Below, piece after piece: positions 55,701 to 63,945 of a DNA stretch of 64,000 nucleotides; within the stretch, counting starts at the first letter, position 1, and the number at the start of each line of letters is the position of its first letter. A program made the translations under genes and the position numbers. This stretch comes from Thiomicrorhabdus marina (GTDB lineage: Bacteria > Pseudomonadota > Gammaproteobacteria > Thiomicrospirales > Thiomicrospiraceae): assembly GCF_017571465.1 (NCBI RefSeq), contig NZ_JAGETV010000009.1:23425-87424 (forward strand), given 5' to 3'. Below the pieces are notes generated by a model, which saw only the letters and a program-made list of their open reading frames with translations, was not told the DNA's origin and ran no database searches.

Positions 55701-55729
55701 CTATTAGCAGAACCAACCTTCGCGAAAGT

Positions 55730-55945
55730 ATCGTCTAATGACTTGGGTTCCCTCTTGGAGTGAGTGGTAGGATTTCTTAGCGTGGAATTTGATTAGCGCG
55801 GAGACTGTTTGACCGAGCGTGTCCGCGAGGGAGTTGCGACGCGCCAAATTCGAGCGTTAGAAAGACCCCGCGAATGTAACGGAGGGTGCCTTTCTTTTGG
55901 TTCTTTTCTTGGGCATGCAAGAAAAGAACAAGAATCATGGACAAG
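55730..55945 (+). repeat. ~200-bp interspersed repeat, copy C (direct)
   Basis: Near-copy of A from GGGTTCCCTCTTGGAGTGAG to the terminal hairpin, here a perfect 11-bp TTCTTTTCTTG/CAAGAAAAGAA (55901-55928). It ends about 20 bp from the stop of the next minus-strand gene. Confidence 0.8.
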
Positions 55946-55967
55946 CAAGGAGTCAGTTCCATCGCTT

Positions 55968-56438
55968 TTAGCCGTTATTTGTACGAACTAATTTTCCTTC
56001 ACAGTGTTTACACCATTCATTAACGACTTTGGCGCAATTTAACATTGTCTCAGGAGGAAAATGGGTTACGGTTTCACCATAACGAATTTCATTTGGGTAA
56101 ATAGAACTGCCTTGGTTAGTATTCAGTAATGTACCAACCGTTCCATTAGCGGTATTTGGTACAACTTTTTTTCCTCGAATTGATGTTGCTCTTTTGTTTG
56201 TTGAAATAAACCTACAAGTACCAACTTCATTGAGAATCTCATCAAAATTGTGAGAAAGTTTTTTAATTTCTTTTGGCAGAAATCCAGTATGTTCGAGTAA
56301 TGCTTTGAAACTAATCTCACATGAGAGACAGCTTAAATATAGTATGGTTCTATCAGTTTCCGGCTTTACATTAGGCTCATTAAAGAGAGCCTCTGCAGAT
56401 TCAATCAGCCTTTGTGCAAATTCTAAACTGTACTCCAT
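55968..56438 (-). CDS. HEPN-like hypothetical protein
   Basis: 156 residues. The N-terminal half is helical, with LSCEISFKALLEHTGFLPKE then KKLSHNFDEILNE. That is the E-x-x-x-K ... H-x-x-x-x-L spacing common in HEPN-fold proteins, although an R-x4-6-H RNase motif is not clear. The C-terminal half has Cys/His (NEWCKHCEG). The gene is more AT-rich than its neighbours and lies beside a cluster of repeats, so it may be acquired. AAGGAG lies 11 bases before the ATG, a wide spacing. No antitoxin partner gene is adjacent. Confidence 0.6.
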   Translation of the reverse strand: MEYSLEFAQRLIESAEALFNEPNVKPETDRTILYLSCLSCEISFKALLEHTGFLPKEIKKLSHNFDEILNEVGTCRFISTNKRATSIRGKKVVPNTANGTVGTLLNTNQGSSIYPNEIRYGETVTHFPPETMLNCAKVVNEWCKHCEGKLVRTNNG

Positions 56439-56591
56439 ACCTTGATAAGCTCCTTACATCTGATATGAGGCATTGTTGCCTTGTAATTGAGTATTACACC
56501 TTAACACCTGTCATTTACGGCATAGATAAAATGCACTTTTGCAAAGATAGTACAACATAAAGTTATCTATTACTAGCGGCTTACACAAAAC

Positions 56592-56619
56592 AAAAAACGC
56601 CCATTTAAGGGCGTTTTAA
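56592..56619 (-). terminator. Terminator of the receptor-HmuS operon
   Basis: AAAACGCCC and GGGCGTTTT (56595-56617) around a 6-nt loop, with a T-run on the minus strand, about 25 bp after the HmuS stop. Confidence 0.88.
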
Positions 56620-56640
56620 GTAACTAAAAAAGGCTTAGTT

Positions 56641-59600
56641 TTACCGTCTTAAATAGATTTGACGCACCCCCCCTGCCGCGAGGAGCGCGACGAGTAGTAA
56701 CCACCATTTTGGTTGGTCGATTGGCTCTTGCTCTTCGGGCTGTTGTTCTTGCATCACCTGCCCTTGCACGGTTTCCAGTTCTTTGGTTTGCTCGGTCTGT
56801 TCTGAATTCTCGCTTTCTGGTTTTTCCATACTTTCGGCAGGCGTAGGTTCGGCGGCAGAAGTCGCCATATCCGGTGCAGGGGCGGAGCTTAGACCGTAAC
56901 CCGCTGCCAGTTCGGCGACATAGGCTTTAAAGGTCTGGTTGTCGGTATGCACATCGTACTTTTCAGCCAGTTCTTGATAGACCTGTACCAGTTCCTTTTT
57001 GGTCTCCTCACTCGCTTTCCAGTAGTCTTTGCGAATCGCTTCCAGCATACGCTCGGCAATTTGCGCCATTGCCGTTGGATTGGATTTTTCGAACCACTCT
57101 TTCATATCAAGCTCGTATTTGTCTTTGATATACACATTGTGGAACTCTTGCCACTGGTCGTCGCGCACCACATTGCGGTCCATGACCTGCCAGCCCCAGA
57201 AGTTATTGATGGTATTGAGCATCTGCAAGGTTCCGGCATAGCCTTCCTTCTGCATCTCTTTGACCCAGTTCGGGTGCTGATAAACAGCACGCAGTTCGGT
57301 CGCTAAGAAACGCTCTGCGGTTTGAAGTTTGGCTTTTTTCGGGTCGCGCATATTGGAGATATAAAGCTGTGGTGCTTCGCCTTCCAAATGCTGTAAGGCA
57401 AGCGAAATCCCTCCGAGATATTCAAACGGATGGTCGGTATCCAACAGCCCGCGCAGGTTTGACGAACGCGAGAAAACCGCTGCCGAGGTGCCTTTTAACT
57501 GCTCGGCATAGACATTGACCGGCTTGCCGTCTTTGGTGGTCAGCTTTTGACTCCATTGTGAGGTATCCGGCCCGTACGCCCACGACATACGCGATAGATA
57601 CAGCTCAGCCAGTTTGCCGTCGGTCTCTTCCCATTTGTCGGAAGCTAAGGTTGCATCCGGCAGCTTGGTGCCGTAGTCGCCACTTTCAGTACCAAAGACA
57701 CGCGTTAGCGCGAAGTTCTTGGCCGCTTTCGGTTCAACGCCCTCTGCAAGCAACGCCTTTTCAATACGCAGTGTATTGGCGCGAATCAGGTTTTGCTCAG
57801 GGTCTTCATCGAGATTGGCGAGCATGACAATCGCTTCATTAAAACGTTCCATTACGTTCGGGAACTGGTCGCGATATAAGCCAGTTAACGATATGACCGT
57901 ATCAATACGCGGACGACCCAGCTCTTTGAGCGGAATCACTTCCAGACCGGTGACACGACCGCCCTTATCCCAAATAGGCTTAACGCCCATCGCATAGAAC
58001 ACCTGCGCTTCCAGCATCCCAAGATGGCGCAGCGTTTCGGTTGACCACATGGAGAAGGTCAGCTTTTTCGGGAATTCGTTATGCGTCGCTTCATGCGACA
58101 AAATTAGCTCTTTCATCGCCTGCACACCTGCCGCATAAGCCGATTTGGTCGGAATCCGCGACGGATCAAAACCGTACATATTGCGTCCGGTCGGAATCGC
58201 ATCCGGATTACGGATTGGGTCGCCGCCATAAGACGGGTCAACCCATTTTGCCGACAATCCCGACAAAATACCTTTAGTTTCCGACTCGGCACGCAGATTT
58301 TGCGCATATTTGATGCCTTGCTTCACCACCGCTACCAATTCGAAGTTAGCTGAGTCAGAGGTATTTAGCGGTTGATTATCGATAATATGCGTACGCACAA
58401 ACTTAAACGGCGCCGTGTCTTTTAGCAACTTGTAGTCGGTTCGGAACAGTTGACGACTGTTTTCGACCCCAAGCGGCTTCATTAGGTCATCACCGAGCAT
58501 CAGCATAATATTCAGCGCCAGATGATCAAGTTCCGCGCTTTCACCAAAAGTATGCAGACCAAGCGGTTGCATTGCCGAACCGAGGTCTTCCAGATAGTCT
58601 TCAATATCTCGCAGGAAATTATCGAAATTAGCGTGCAAGTCTTCGACCTTCCATGCCATATCTTCGGGAATTTTCATTTTCACCGCTTGCTCGATAATCA
58701 GGTCTTTGGCATTCGATTTCACTAGCCCTTCGTCCAGCGAGATATATTCACGAATCGCATCGTTAATGGCAACAAAGTCATCCGACAGCCCTGCCGGAGA
58801 GAAAGGCGGCACTTGGTAGCTGATAATCACCCCGCGTCCGCGACGTTTCACGTGAAGCGCTTCACCAATATTGTCGACAATATAGGGATAGATAATCGGC
58901 GTATTCCACACCGCCAAGTTCGGGCTGTCGTACGCCCACATGCCGCGCTCTTTACCCGGATGCCACTCTTGCGTGCCGTGGGTACCGAAGTGAATAATCG
59001 CATCGGCGGCGTACTGTTCGCGAATCCATTGATAGGTCGCAATATAGTAGTGGTTCATCGGGCGATTAGTGTCATGGAACAAGTCTTTATCCTCTTCGGC
59101 ACTGCCACCGCCACGCCCCGGTTGCGGCATAACCACCAAATTACCGAGCTTCACACGTGGAATCACAAAGCCTTTTTGGCCTTGGTATTCCACAAACCAC
59201 TGGCTATCTTCCGGCTTGCCCCAGCCTTCGTTAACCTCTTGCTGAACCTTTTCAGGGAAAGTCGTAAACCACTGACGATATTTCTCCAGCGGCATAAACG
59301 CCCAGTGGTCGGTTTTCATCAGGTTAGCGACTTCACTTTTGCGATATGCCGGACGTAACATCACGCCAACCGCATCAATCATCTCTTGCTCAGAAATATC
59401 CTCCAACGCATAACCTTGCGCCTTCAGGTCTTTAACCAGCTTTTCGATAGAACGCGGTACATTCATATTCGAGGCACCTTGGTTTTTCTCGCCCGGCGGA
59501 TGATTCCAGAAAAGTAGCGCCAGTTTTTTATCTTGATTGGCTTTGCGTTGCAGTTTCGCCAGATTCATCATTTTGCCGACCAGTAGCTCTTGCTGCTCCG

Positions 59601-60939
59601 GTAGCGGAAGCATTTCGCCGTCCGGATTAACCGTTAGCACCACCGGGTCTTGAATGCCAATATATTCGGCATTGGTCAAAGTAAACGGCAGACGGAAAGA
59701 ACTCACCCCCGCCAAGTCTTGCAGATAGACTTCGCGACCGCCTTCACGATAGTGCAGGATATTCAGCACCGGAATGCCTTGAGCCTGATAACGCAGTTTG
59801 CGCCCTTCGACATCGCCACCAAGGAAGGTATTGACCATCATCACATTTGGCAAAACTTTGCCTTGATAGGTAATCAGCGGCTCATTGAATTTATAAGGAC
59901 GACCGGTTTTTGGGTTTGGGAAAGGATTGCTGTCACTACTTGGTTGCGCTTCCGCGCCCCAACGCATTGCAGGCGGTTTACCGGAAGCATTTTCTGGGCG
60001 CCCAGACGGACGACCGGAAGTCGCAGCTTCGGGTTTGCCGCTCGGCTTACCTGAAGAATCCTGTCTGCCACTTGGCTTTCCTGTCATTTCAGGACGAGCC
60101 GCGGCTAACTGTTCGCGTTCAACCGACTGTTGCGATTTAAAGAAGCTTTGGGTCAAACGCGAGGCACGATAGAAAAACAGCGGCATGGCGCCACGTTGTT
60201 CAATGTCTTTAATCAAAGCATCCAAATGGCGCGTTTGCCCGTCACCGATATAACTTGAGCTGGTTTCCATCGCCAAGACAATGCCTTGCGTACCGTCTTT
60301 ACCGGTACGCGCCTGCCACCACTTGAGATAGCTCGGTAGGTCGGCAAAAATCTCTTTTGAGTAGTCTGGATGGTAAATTCCGCCGTTCGGTTTTTCGACC
60401 GGAAGCGGCACCGAATCTAAGTCACCGCCCGCCATTAACGCCTGCGTATATTCAAATAGCAGACGATGATTTACACCCATACCGCTTAGATAGTAACCAA
60501 AAACTTGTCGGCCAATCTCTTCGCTGACATTAACGGTTTTTAAACGATTCGGACGGCTCATGCGGCTGATTTGCACCACTGGCACAGTCAACTTACGGAT
60601 TGCATCGCCAGCGATATTCTCAACCAGATTTTGGTCATCGTTACGCGGCGTATCAATAATCACCATGCCGGCATTTTGCAGCGCCTTGGCTACACCCTCT
60701 TTTCCGCCGGAGCCGTCTTTGGCATCGACCTGAACCCAAGCCAGTTCAATGCCCTGCTTTTTGGCGGCTTCGGTCATGATTTTGAACTTTTTGCTCAACA
60801 CAAAATCAGTCGAGATGAGTGCGACTTTAGTTGTCGTATTTTCTGCGGATTTTGCAGCGGCTTCTGACGAAAAAACGGGCGCTGTCAAAAATGACAAGCA
60901 CCCGATCATCAGAAACACCCATTTAACTAAATGTTTCAT
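56641..60939 (-). CDS. hmuS: Periplasmic membrane-anchored CobN/Mg-chelatase-H-like protein (HmuS type)
   Basis: 1432 residues. A signal peptide (VFLMIGCLSFLTAPVFS) exports the protein, unlike cytoplasmic CobN. The CobN/BchH core runs from about residue 35 to 1290, with the conserved AIIHFGTHGTQEWHPGK near residue 645. Residues ~283-345 are an inserted low-complexity segment with repeated GKPSGR units. The C-terminus has an acidic Glu/Gln-rich linker and one membrane helix (WWLLLVALLAAGG) with a basic end. No CobS/CobT or ChlI/ChlD ATPase genes are near. It follows the TonB receptor gene by 14 bp. HmuS proteins act on heme iron in Bacteroidetes; cobalt or another metal remains possible. Confidence 0.9.
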   Translation of the reverse strand: MKHLVKWVFLMIGCLSFLTAPVFSSEAAAKSAENTTTKVALISTDFVLSKKFKIMTEAAKKQGIELAWVQVDAKDGSGGKEGVAKALQNAGMVIIDTPRNDDQNLVENIAGDAIRKLTVPVVQISRMSRPNRLKTVNVSEEIGRQVFGYYLSGMGVNHRLLFEYTQALMAGGDLDSVPLPVEKPNGGIYHPDYSKEIFADLPSYLKWWQARTGKDGTQGIVLAMETSSSYIGDGQTRHLDALIKDIEQRGAMPLFFYRASRLTQSFFKSQQSVEREQLAAARPEMTGKPSGRQDSSGKPSGKPEAATSGRPSGRPENASGKPPAMRWGAEAQPSSDSNPFPNPKTGRPYKFNEPLITYQGKVLPNVMMVNTFLGGDVEGRKLRYQAQGIPVLNILHYREGGREVYLQDLAGVSSFRLPFTLTNAEYIGIQDPVVLTVNPDGEMLPLPEQQELLVGKMMNLAKLQRKANQDKKLALLFWNHPPGEKNQGASNMNVPRSIEKLVKDLKAQGYALEDISEQEMIDAVGVMLRPAYRKSEVANLMKTDHWAFMPLEKYRQWFTTFPEKVQQEVNEGWGKPEDSQWFVEYQGQKGFVIPRVKLGNLVVMPQPGRGGGSAEEDKDLFHDTNRPMNHYYIATYQWIREQYAADAIIHFGTHGTQEWHPGKERGMWAYDSPNLAVWNTPIIYPYIVDNIGEALHVKRRGRGVIISYQVPPFSPAGLSDDFVAINDAIREYISLDEGLVKSNAKDLIIEQAVKMKIPEDMAWKVEDLHANFDNFLRDIEDYLEDLGSAMQPLGLHTFGESAELDHLALNIMLMLGDDLMKPLGVENSRQLFRTDYKLLKDTAPFKFVRTHIIDNQPLNTSDSANFELVAVVKQGIKYAQNLRAESETKGILSGLSAKWVDPSYGGDPIRNPDAIPTGRNMYGFDPSRIPTKSAYAAGVQAMKELILSHEATHNEFPKKLTFSMWSTETLRHLGMLEAQVFYAMGVKPIWDKGGRVTGLEVIPLKELGRPRIDTVISLTGLYRDQFPNVMERFNEAIVMLANLDEDPEQNLIRANTLRIEKALLAEGVEPKAAKNFALTRVFGTESGDYGTKLPDATLASDKWEETDGKLAELYLSRMSWAYGPDTSQWSQKLTTKDGKPVNVYAEQLKGTSAAVFSRSSNLRGLLDTDHPFEYLGGISLALQHLEGEAPQLYISNMRDPKKAKLQTAERFLATELRAVYQHPNWVKEMQKEGYAGTLQMLNTINNFWGWQVMDRNVVRDDQWQEFHNVYIKDKYELDMKEWFEKSNPTAMAQIAERMLEAIRKDYWKASEETKKELVQVYQELAEKYDVHTDNQTFKAYVAELAAGYGLSSAPAPDMATSAAEPTPAESMEKPESENSEQTEQTKELETVQGQVMQEQQPEEQEPIDQPKWWLLLVALLAAGGVRQIYLRR

Positions 60940-60953
60940 CTATCAACCATCCC

Positions 60954-63185
60954 TTAGAATTTAACTTTAAAGCCAGCCATGAACACGCGGCCAGGGTCGA
61001 CATTGATTGATAAATCTTCTGCGTTATAAACGCCGTCATAGTTGCCGTCGGCATGAGCGCGGGCAATTGAATAGAACTGGTCATCCATAATGTTGTCGAC
61101 TTTAAAGAACAGGGTTAAATCACTGGCTCTCCCGCCTGAGACCTGTGCTTTGGTCTTATAAACCAAACCGACATTAATCAAAGTACGCGCCGGCAATTTC
61201 TCCTGATTAATTTCATCTGCATAGCTCTCACCGCGATAATCAATCTCGGTCGTAATCGTTAGCTTAGACGTTGGGTACCAGTGGGTACGAAAGTTGGCAC
61301 TATGCATTGGCGAACGAGGAACATAATTGCCGGAATTGTCATAATGCTTAAAAAACACTTGGTTGAGCGGATCAACCAACTCCGCTTCTGAATCCACTTG
61401 GGTACGCGCATAAGGATTCCCTAAGGCCAAGAAGAAATTGTCATAAGACTCAAACTTGTTAATCAGGAAGGTATAAGCAAAATCAAAAGAGACGTTATGT
61501 TTCTTCTCTGTGTGCATTGCCAGCTCAAAACCTTTAGAGGTCGTATGGCCGATATTGTCATAAATATCGAATACCTCATCCGTCTCTGCATTGCCGTTTA
61601 CGTACTGGCCGATTGAACTGGTGATAAAGTCTTTACGATTAATGTAAAACAGCGAGCTATTGAGCATGGTTTTCCAGCCAAATAGACGAGTTTGGCTACG
61701 CAGACCGATTTCATAATTTAGATTGGTCTCCGGTTCCAACGCTGAATTGGTTTCCATCTCCGACAAGCTCGGCGTACGGAAACCAGTGGAAATTGAGCCA
61801 TATAATGAAGTCACTTCACTTAGATTGTGGTCTGCACCAATGCGCCATGAATGCATATTGAATGAGTCATCACGAGAGGTGTCATCAAGACGATCATAAT
61901 CATCAAGCTGAATATTATCGAAACGGTAATTAGCGGTAACCGTTGTCTCTGGAGTGACTGCCATTTTCGCTTCAGCGTAAACAGCTTTGGTGGTTTCTTC
62001 CAAATAAGAATCCGAAGTGACGGTGCCCTCAGCGACGATTCGTCCACGACTAGAGTAAGTTTCTTTAGCCACTGTTTGCGAATCGTAAGTATTTTTCTTT
62101 AATTCAACTCCGCCCATAACGGCAAAATCGCCGAATGAGTCACGCATTTCAAACTTAGCACCGCGCTGCTGCTGTTCATAAAAATTCAAATTCGCATAGC
62201 GGTCAACTTGGTCATCGCCGACGAAGTTGCCATCTAAATCGACCTTAATCGGTGATGACCAAAAATCGGTAATATCTTCATATTGATAGACCACTGCCGA
62301 GAAATTGCCGGTATCTGAAAAGTCATTGGAATAGGTCAGGTTTAAACGCTGTAAATCAACATTAAACATACGCGTGTAACCACGCCCTTCGCCCTCTCCG
62401 GTCGGATTTTCTTCCGCCGCGGTTACCCCGCGCACCGAGCCATCGCGGTCACGAAAACGCTCCGCATCTTCAAAGCCGAACGTCAGTTCTGATGAATCAT
62501 CAATGTAGTATTCAAAAGCGCCGGAAACCGCCTCTGCGTCACGTTGCGACAGCGCGTAGTAACCGTCGTTATGACGGTCGGTAACTTGAACATGTCCGGC
62601 AAAATCCTCCTCTGCCATGCCTGCTTTAAGTAATGTACGCGTATAACCATATGAACCCACATCCGCTTCTAGTGTCACTCCAGAATGTGCTACGCCGCGT
62701 TTGGTGGTGATAATCACCGCACCCGCTAAGGCGTCTTCACCGTAAAGATAAGAAGCGCCGCCTTTGACTACGCGAATCGATTGAATATTATCCAAATCAA
62801 TATTCACCTTACCGGTACGCTCAAATACCGGAACGCCGTCAATGACAATCGCTACACCCGGTTTTTCTCCCATATAACGCTGATTATCAATACCGCGAAT
62901 TTTGATTTTAATACCGTCGCCTTCTCCGGCTAAATCCGCAGTGACGCCCGGAATCGAACGCAGCACTTCAATAATATTTTGCGCGTGCTTCTCCTCAACC
63001 ATTTCACCGCTAATAAAAGTGATACTAGCCGGTACATCTGAATTCGACTCAAAACGATCTTCAATGGTGGAGCTGGTTACGGTAACTGGCGACAGTTGCT
63101 CGCTCTGTTGCGCCTGAATTGTCTGGCTAAAAGCCATCAATAAGGCTGAAAACAGAACGCTATGGTTGAAAGGTTTGCGCTGCAT
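60954..63185 (-). CDS. TonB-dependent receptor of the HmuS operon (HmuR-like)
   Basis: 743 residues with a signal peptide (LLMAFSQTIQA-QQS). TonB-box region LSPVTVTSST. The plug has GIKIKIRGIDNQRYMGEKPG and SIRVVKGGASYLYGEDALAGAV. The barrel contains FRTPSLSEM and LEPETNLNYEIG, at the position of FRAP/NPDL boxes, and ends in Phe (GFKVKF). It is the first gene of a two-gene operon with hmuS and has the shared palindromic promoter. Heme or another metallated tetrapyrrole is the likely cargo. Confidence 0.92.
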   Translation of the reverse strand: MQRKPFNHSVLFSALLMAFSQTIQAQQSEQLSPVTVTSSTIEDRFESNSDVPASITFISGEMVEEKHAQNIIEVLRSIPGVTADLAGEGDGIKIKIRGIDNQRYMGEKPGVAIVIDGVPVFERTGKVNIDLDNIQSIRVVKGGASYLYGEDALAGAVIITTKRGVAHSGVTLEADVGSYGYTRTLLKAGMAEEDFAGHVQVTDRHNDGYYALSQRDAEAVSGAFEYYIDDSSELTFGFEDAERFRDRDGSVRGVTAAEENPTGEGEGRGYTRMFNVDLQRLNLTYSNDFSDTGNFSAVVYQYEDITDFWSSPIKVDLDGNFVGDDQVDRYANLNFYEQQQRGAKFEMRDSFGDFAVMGGVELKKNTYDSQTVAKETYSSRGRIVAEGTVTSDSYLEETTKAVYAEAKMAVTPETTVTANYRFDNIQLDDYDRLDDTSRDDSFNMHSWRIGADHNLSEVTSLYGSISTGFRTPSLSEMETNSALEPETNLNYEIGLRSQTRLFGWKTMLNSSLFYINRKDFITSSIGQYVNGNAETDEVFDIYDNIGHTTSKGFELAMHTEKKHNVSFDFAYTFLINKFESYDNFFLALGNPYARTQVDSEAELVDPLNQVFFKHYDNSGNYVPRSPMHSANFRTHWYPTSKLTITTEIDYRGESYADEINQEKLPARTLINVGLVYKTKAQVSGGRASDLTLFFKVDNIMDDQFYSIARAHADGNYDGVYNAEDLSINVDPGRVFMAGFKVKF

Positions 63186-63235
63186 GGTGTTTCCTAAATC
63201 TATCTTTAATTACTCTGAATGCCTATCAGCGCGCG

Positions 63236-63281
63236 AGTTTAGGCATCAGCCAAGCATTTAACAATGCGACAAATTGTCGCA
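63236..63281 (-). promoter_or_regulatory. HmuR-HmuS promoter with 17-nt palindromic operator
   Basis: On the minus strand: palindrome TGCGACAATTTGTCGCA (63281-63265), -35 TTGTTA (63264-63259), 17 nt, -10 TAAACT (63241-63236). The palindrome is 80 bp before the receptor start. Confidence 0.85.
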
Positions 63282-63384
63282 CTGGCATAGCAAAACAGAT
63301 CAAATTAAGACAGGCAATAAAGAACTTAACGCGATAAATAGCTCACTTTTGCTAATTTCTGCATTTACAAACTTAGGCCGGCGT

Positions 63385-63414
63385 TTGACATTAAAAAAAC
63401 AATGTGCATAATAA
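63385..63414 (+). promoter_or_regulatory. Promoter of the small secreted peptide gene
   Basis: A perfect TTGACA (63385-63390), an 18-nt spacer and TAATAA (63409-63414), with AT-rich flanks and a palindrome CTTATATAAG at 63420-63429. It gives a leader of about 60 nt before the ATG. Confidence 0.7.
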
Positions 63415-63483
63415 GATTAACTTATATAAGAAAAAACTAATATTTATTAATATCTTTGCAAACAGGCAAAAAGGAGATTTTTC

Positions 63484-63636
63484 ATGAAAGCACTAATCGC
63501 TTCACTATTCGTCGCAGGTTCACTATTTGCAGCATCGGCTTCAGCTGATTCATGGTCTTTTGACGGCAAACTGGTAACCGGCTCTAATTCTGGCGGTTGT
63601 ACTTGGTCTTTTGACTGCGAGAAACCACTAAAATAA
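63484..63636 (+). CDS. 50-residue secreted peptide with duplicated WSFD motif
   Basis: The frame is ATG at 63484 to TAA at 63636. AAGGAG stands eight bases upstream and a near-consensus promoter lies about 70 bp upstream. The signal peptide (KALIASLFVAGSLFAASASA) leaves a mature peptide of about 29 residues. That peptide has two related halves, DSWSFDGK and CTWSFDCEK, joined by a Gly/Ser linker. Cys39 and Cys45 could form a disulfide or bind a ligand. A terminator follows. Family not recognised. It is divergent from the HmuR-HmuS operon and upstream of a peroxiredoxin. Confidence 0.75.
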   Translation: MKALIASLFVAGSLFAASASADSWSFDGKLVTGSNSGGCTWSFDCEKPLK

Positions 63637-63668
63637 TTTCTAACGTTTTATAACCTTCCTCCTAAAAG

Positions 63669-63732
63669 TAAGGAAACCCAAAATAAGTCCTTATCAACTT
63701 CAGAGCGATAGACTTATTCCGGGTTTTCCTAA
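63669..63732. repeat. Inverted-repeat hairpin element, copy 3 of 3 (diverged)
   Basis: Arms AAGGAAACCCAAAATAAGTC and GACTTATTCCGGGTTTTCCT flank a core with ATCAACTTCAGAGCGA. The order AATAAG...ACTTCAG...CTTATTC corresponds to copies 1 and 2. The arms have changed on both sides so that they still pair, using G-U pairs and one bulge. Confidence 0.75.
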
Positions 63733-63771
63733 AGGGCTTGGTAGTTCCTTCTACCAAGCCCTTTCTTTTTT
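63731..63771 (+). terminator. Strong rho-independent terminator
   Basis: AAAGGGCTTGGTAG and CTACCAAGCCCTTT form a perfect 14-bp stem with a 6-nt loop and a T-run. It ends transcription from the small peptide gene. Confidence 0.93.
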
Positions 63772-63839
63772 CTGCAAACGGCCGGTTCGGCATTTAGTAG
63801 CAAACAGACCCTAGCCGACAACCAATAAATAGCTTTTAT

Positions 63840-63894
63840 CTATCGATAAATTAAAAATATTAAATTGGCAATATCGATAGCCTTTTCCTATACT
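63840..63894 (+). promoter_or_regulatory. Peroxiredoxin promoter flanked by inverted repeats
   Basis: TTGGCA (63865-63870), an 18-nt spacer and TATACT (63889-63894). CTATCGATA (63840-63848) and its exact reverse complement TATCGATAG (63872-63880) lie on either side of the -35 box, a candidate binding site for a redox regulator. Confidence 0.55.
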
Positions 63895-63945
63895 GATTCA
63901 CGTAGCCAATAGGCATATAAACAAAACTAATTTAAGGACTCTATC

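Noticed and set aside
55190..55962. Several 60-75 codon frames inside the 55.2-55.9 kb repeats
   Set aside because: They follow the repeat structure on both strands, differ between copies, and have no start signals. Treated as non-coding repeat.
50593..63281. The shared palindrome as a Fur box or CRP/FNR site
   Set aside because: TGCGACAAATTGTCGCA lacks the GATAAT units of Fur boxes, and its half-site gap is 7 nt rather than the 6 nt of CRP (TGTGA-N6-TCACA) or the FNR pattern. Left as an unknown regulator.
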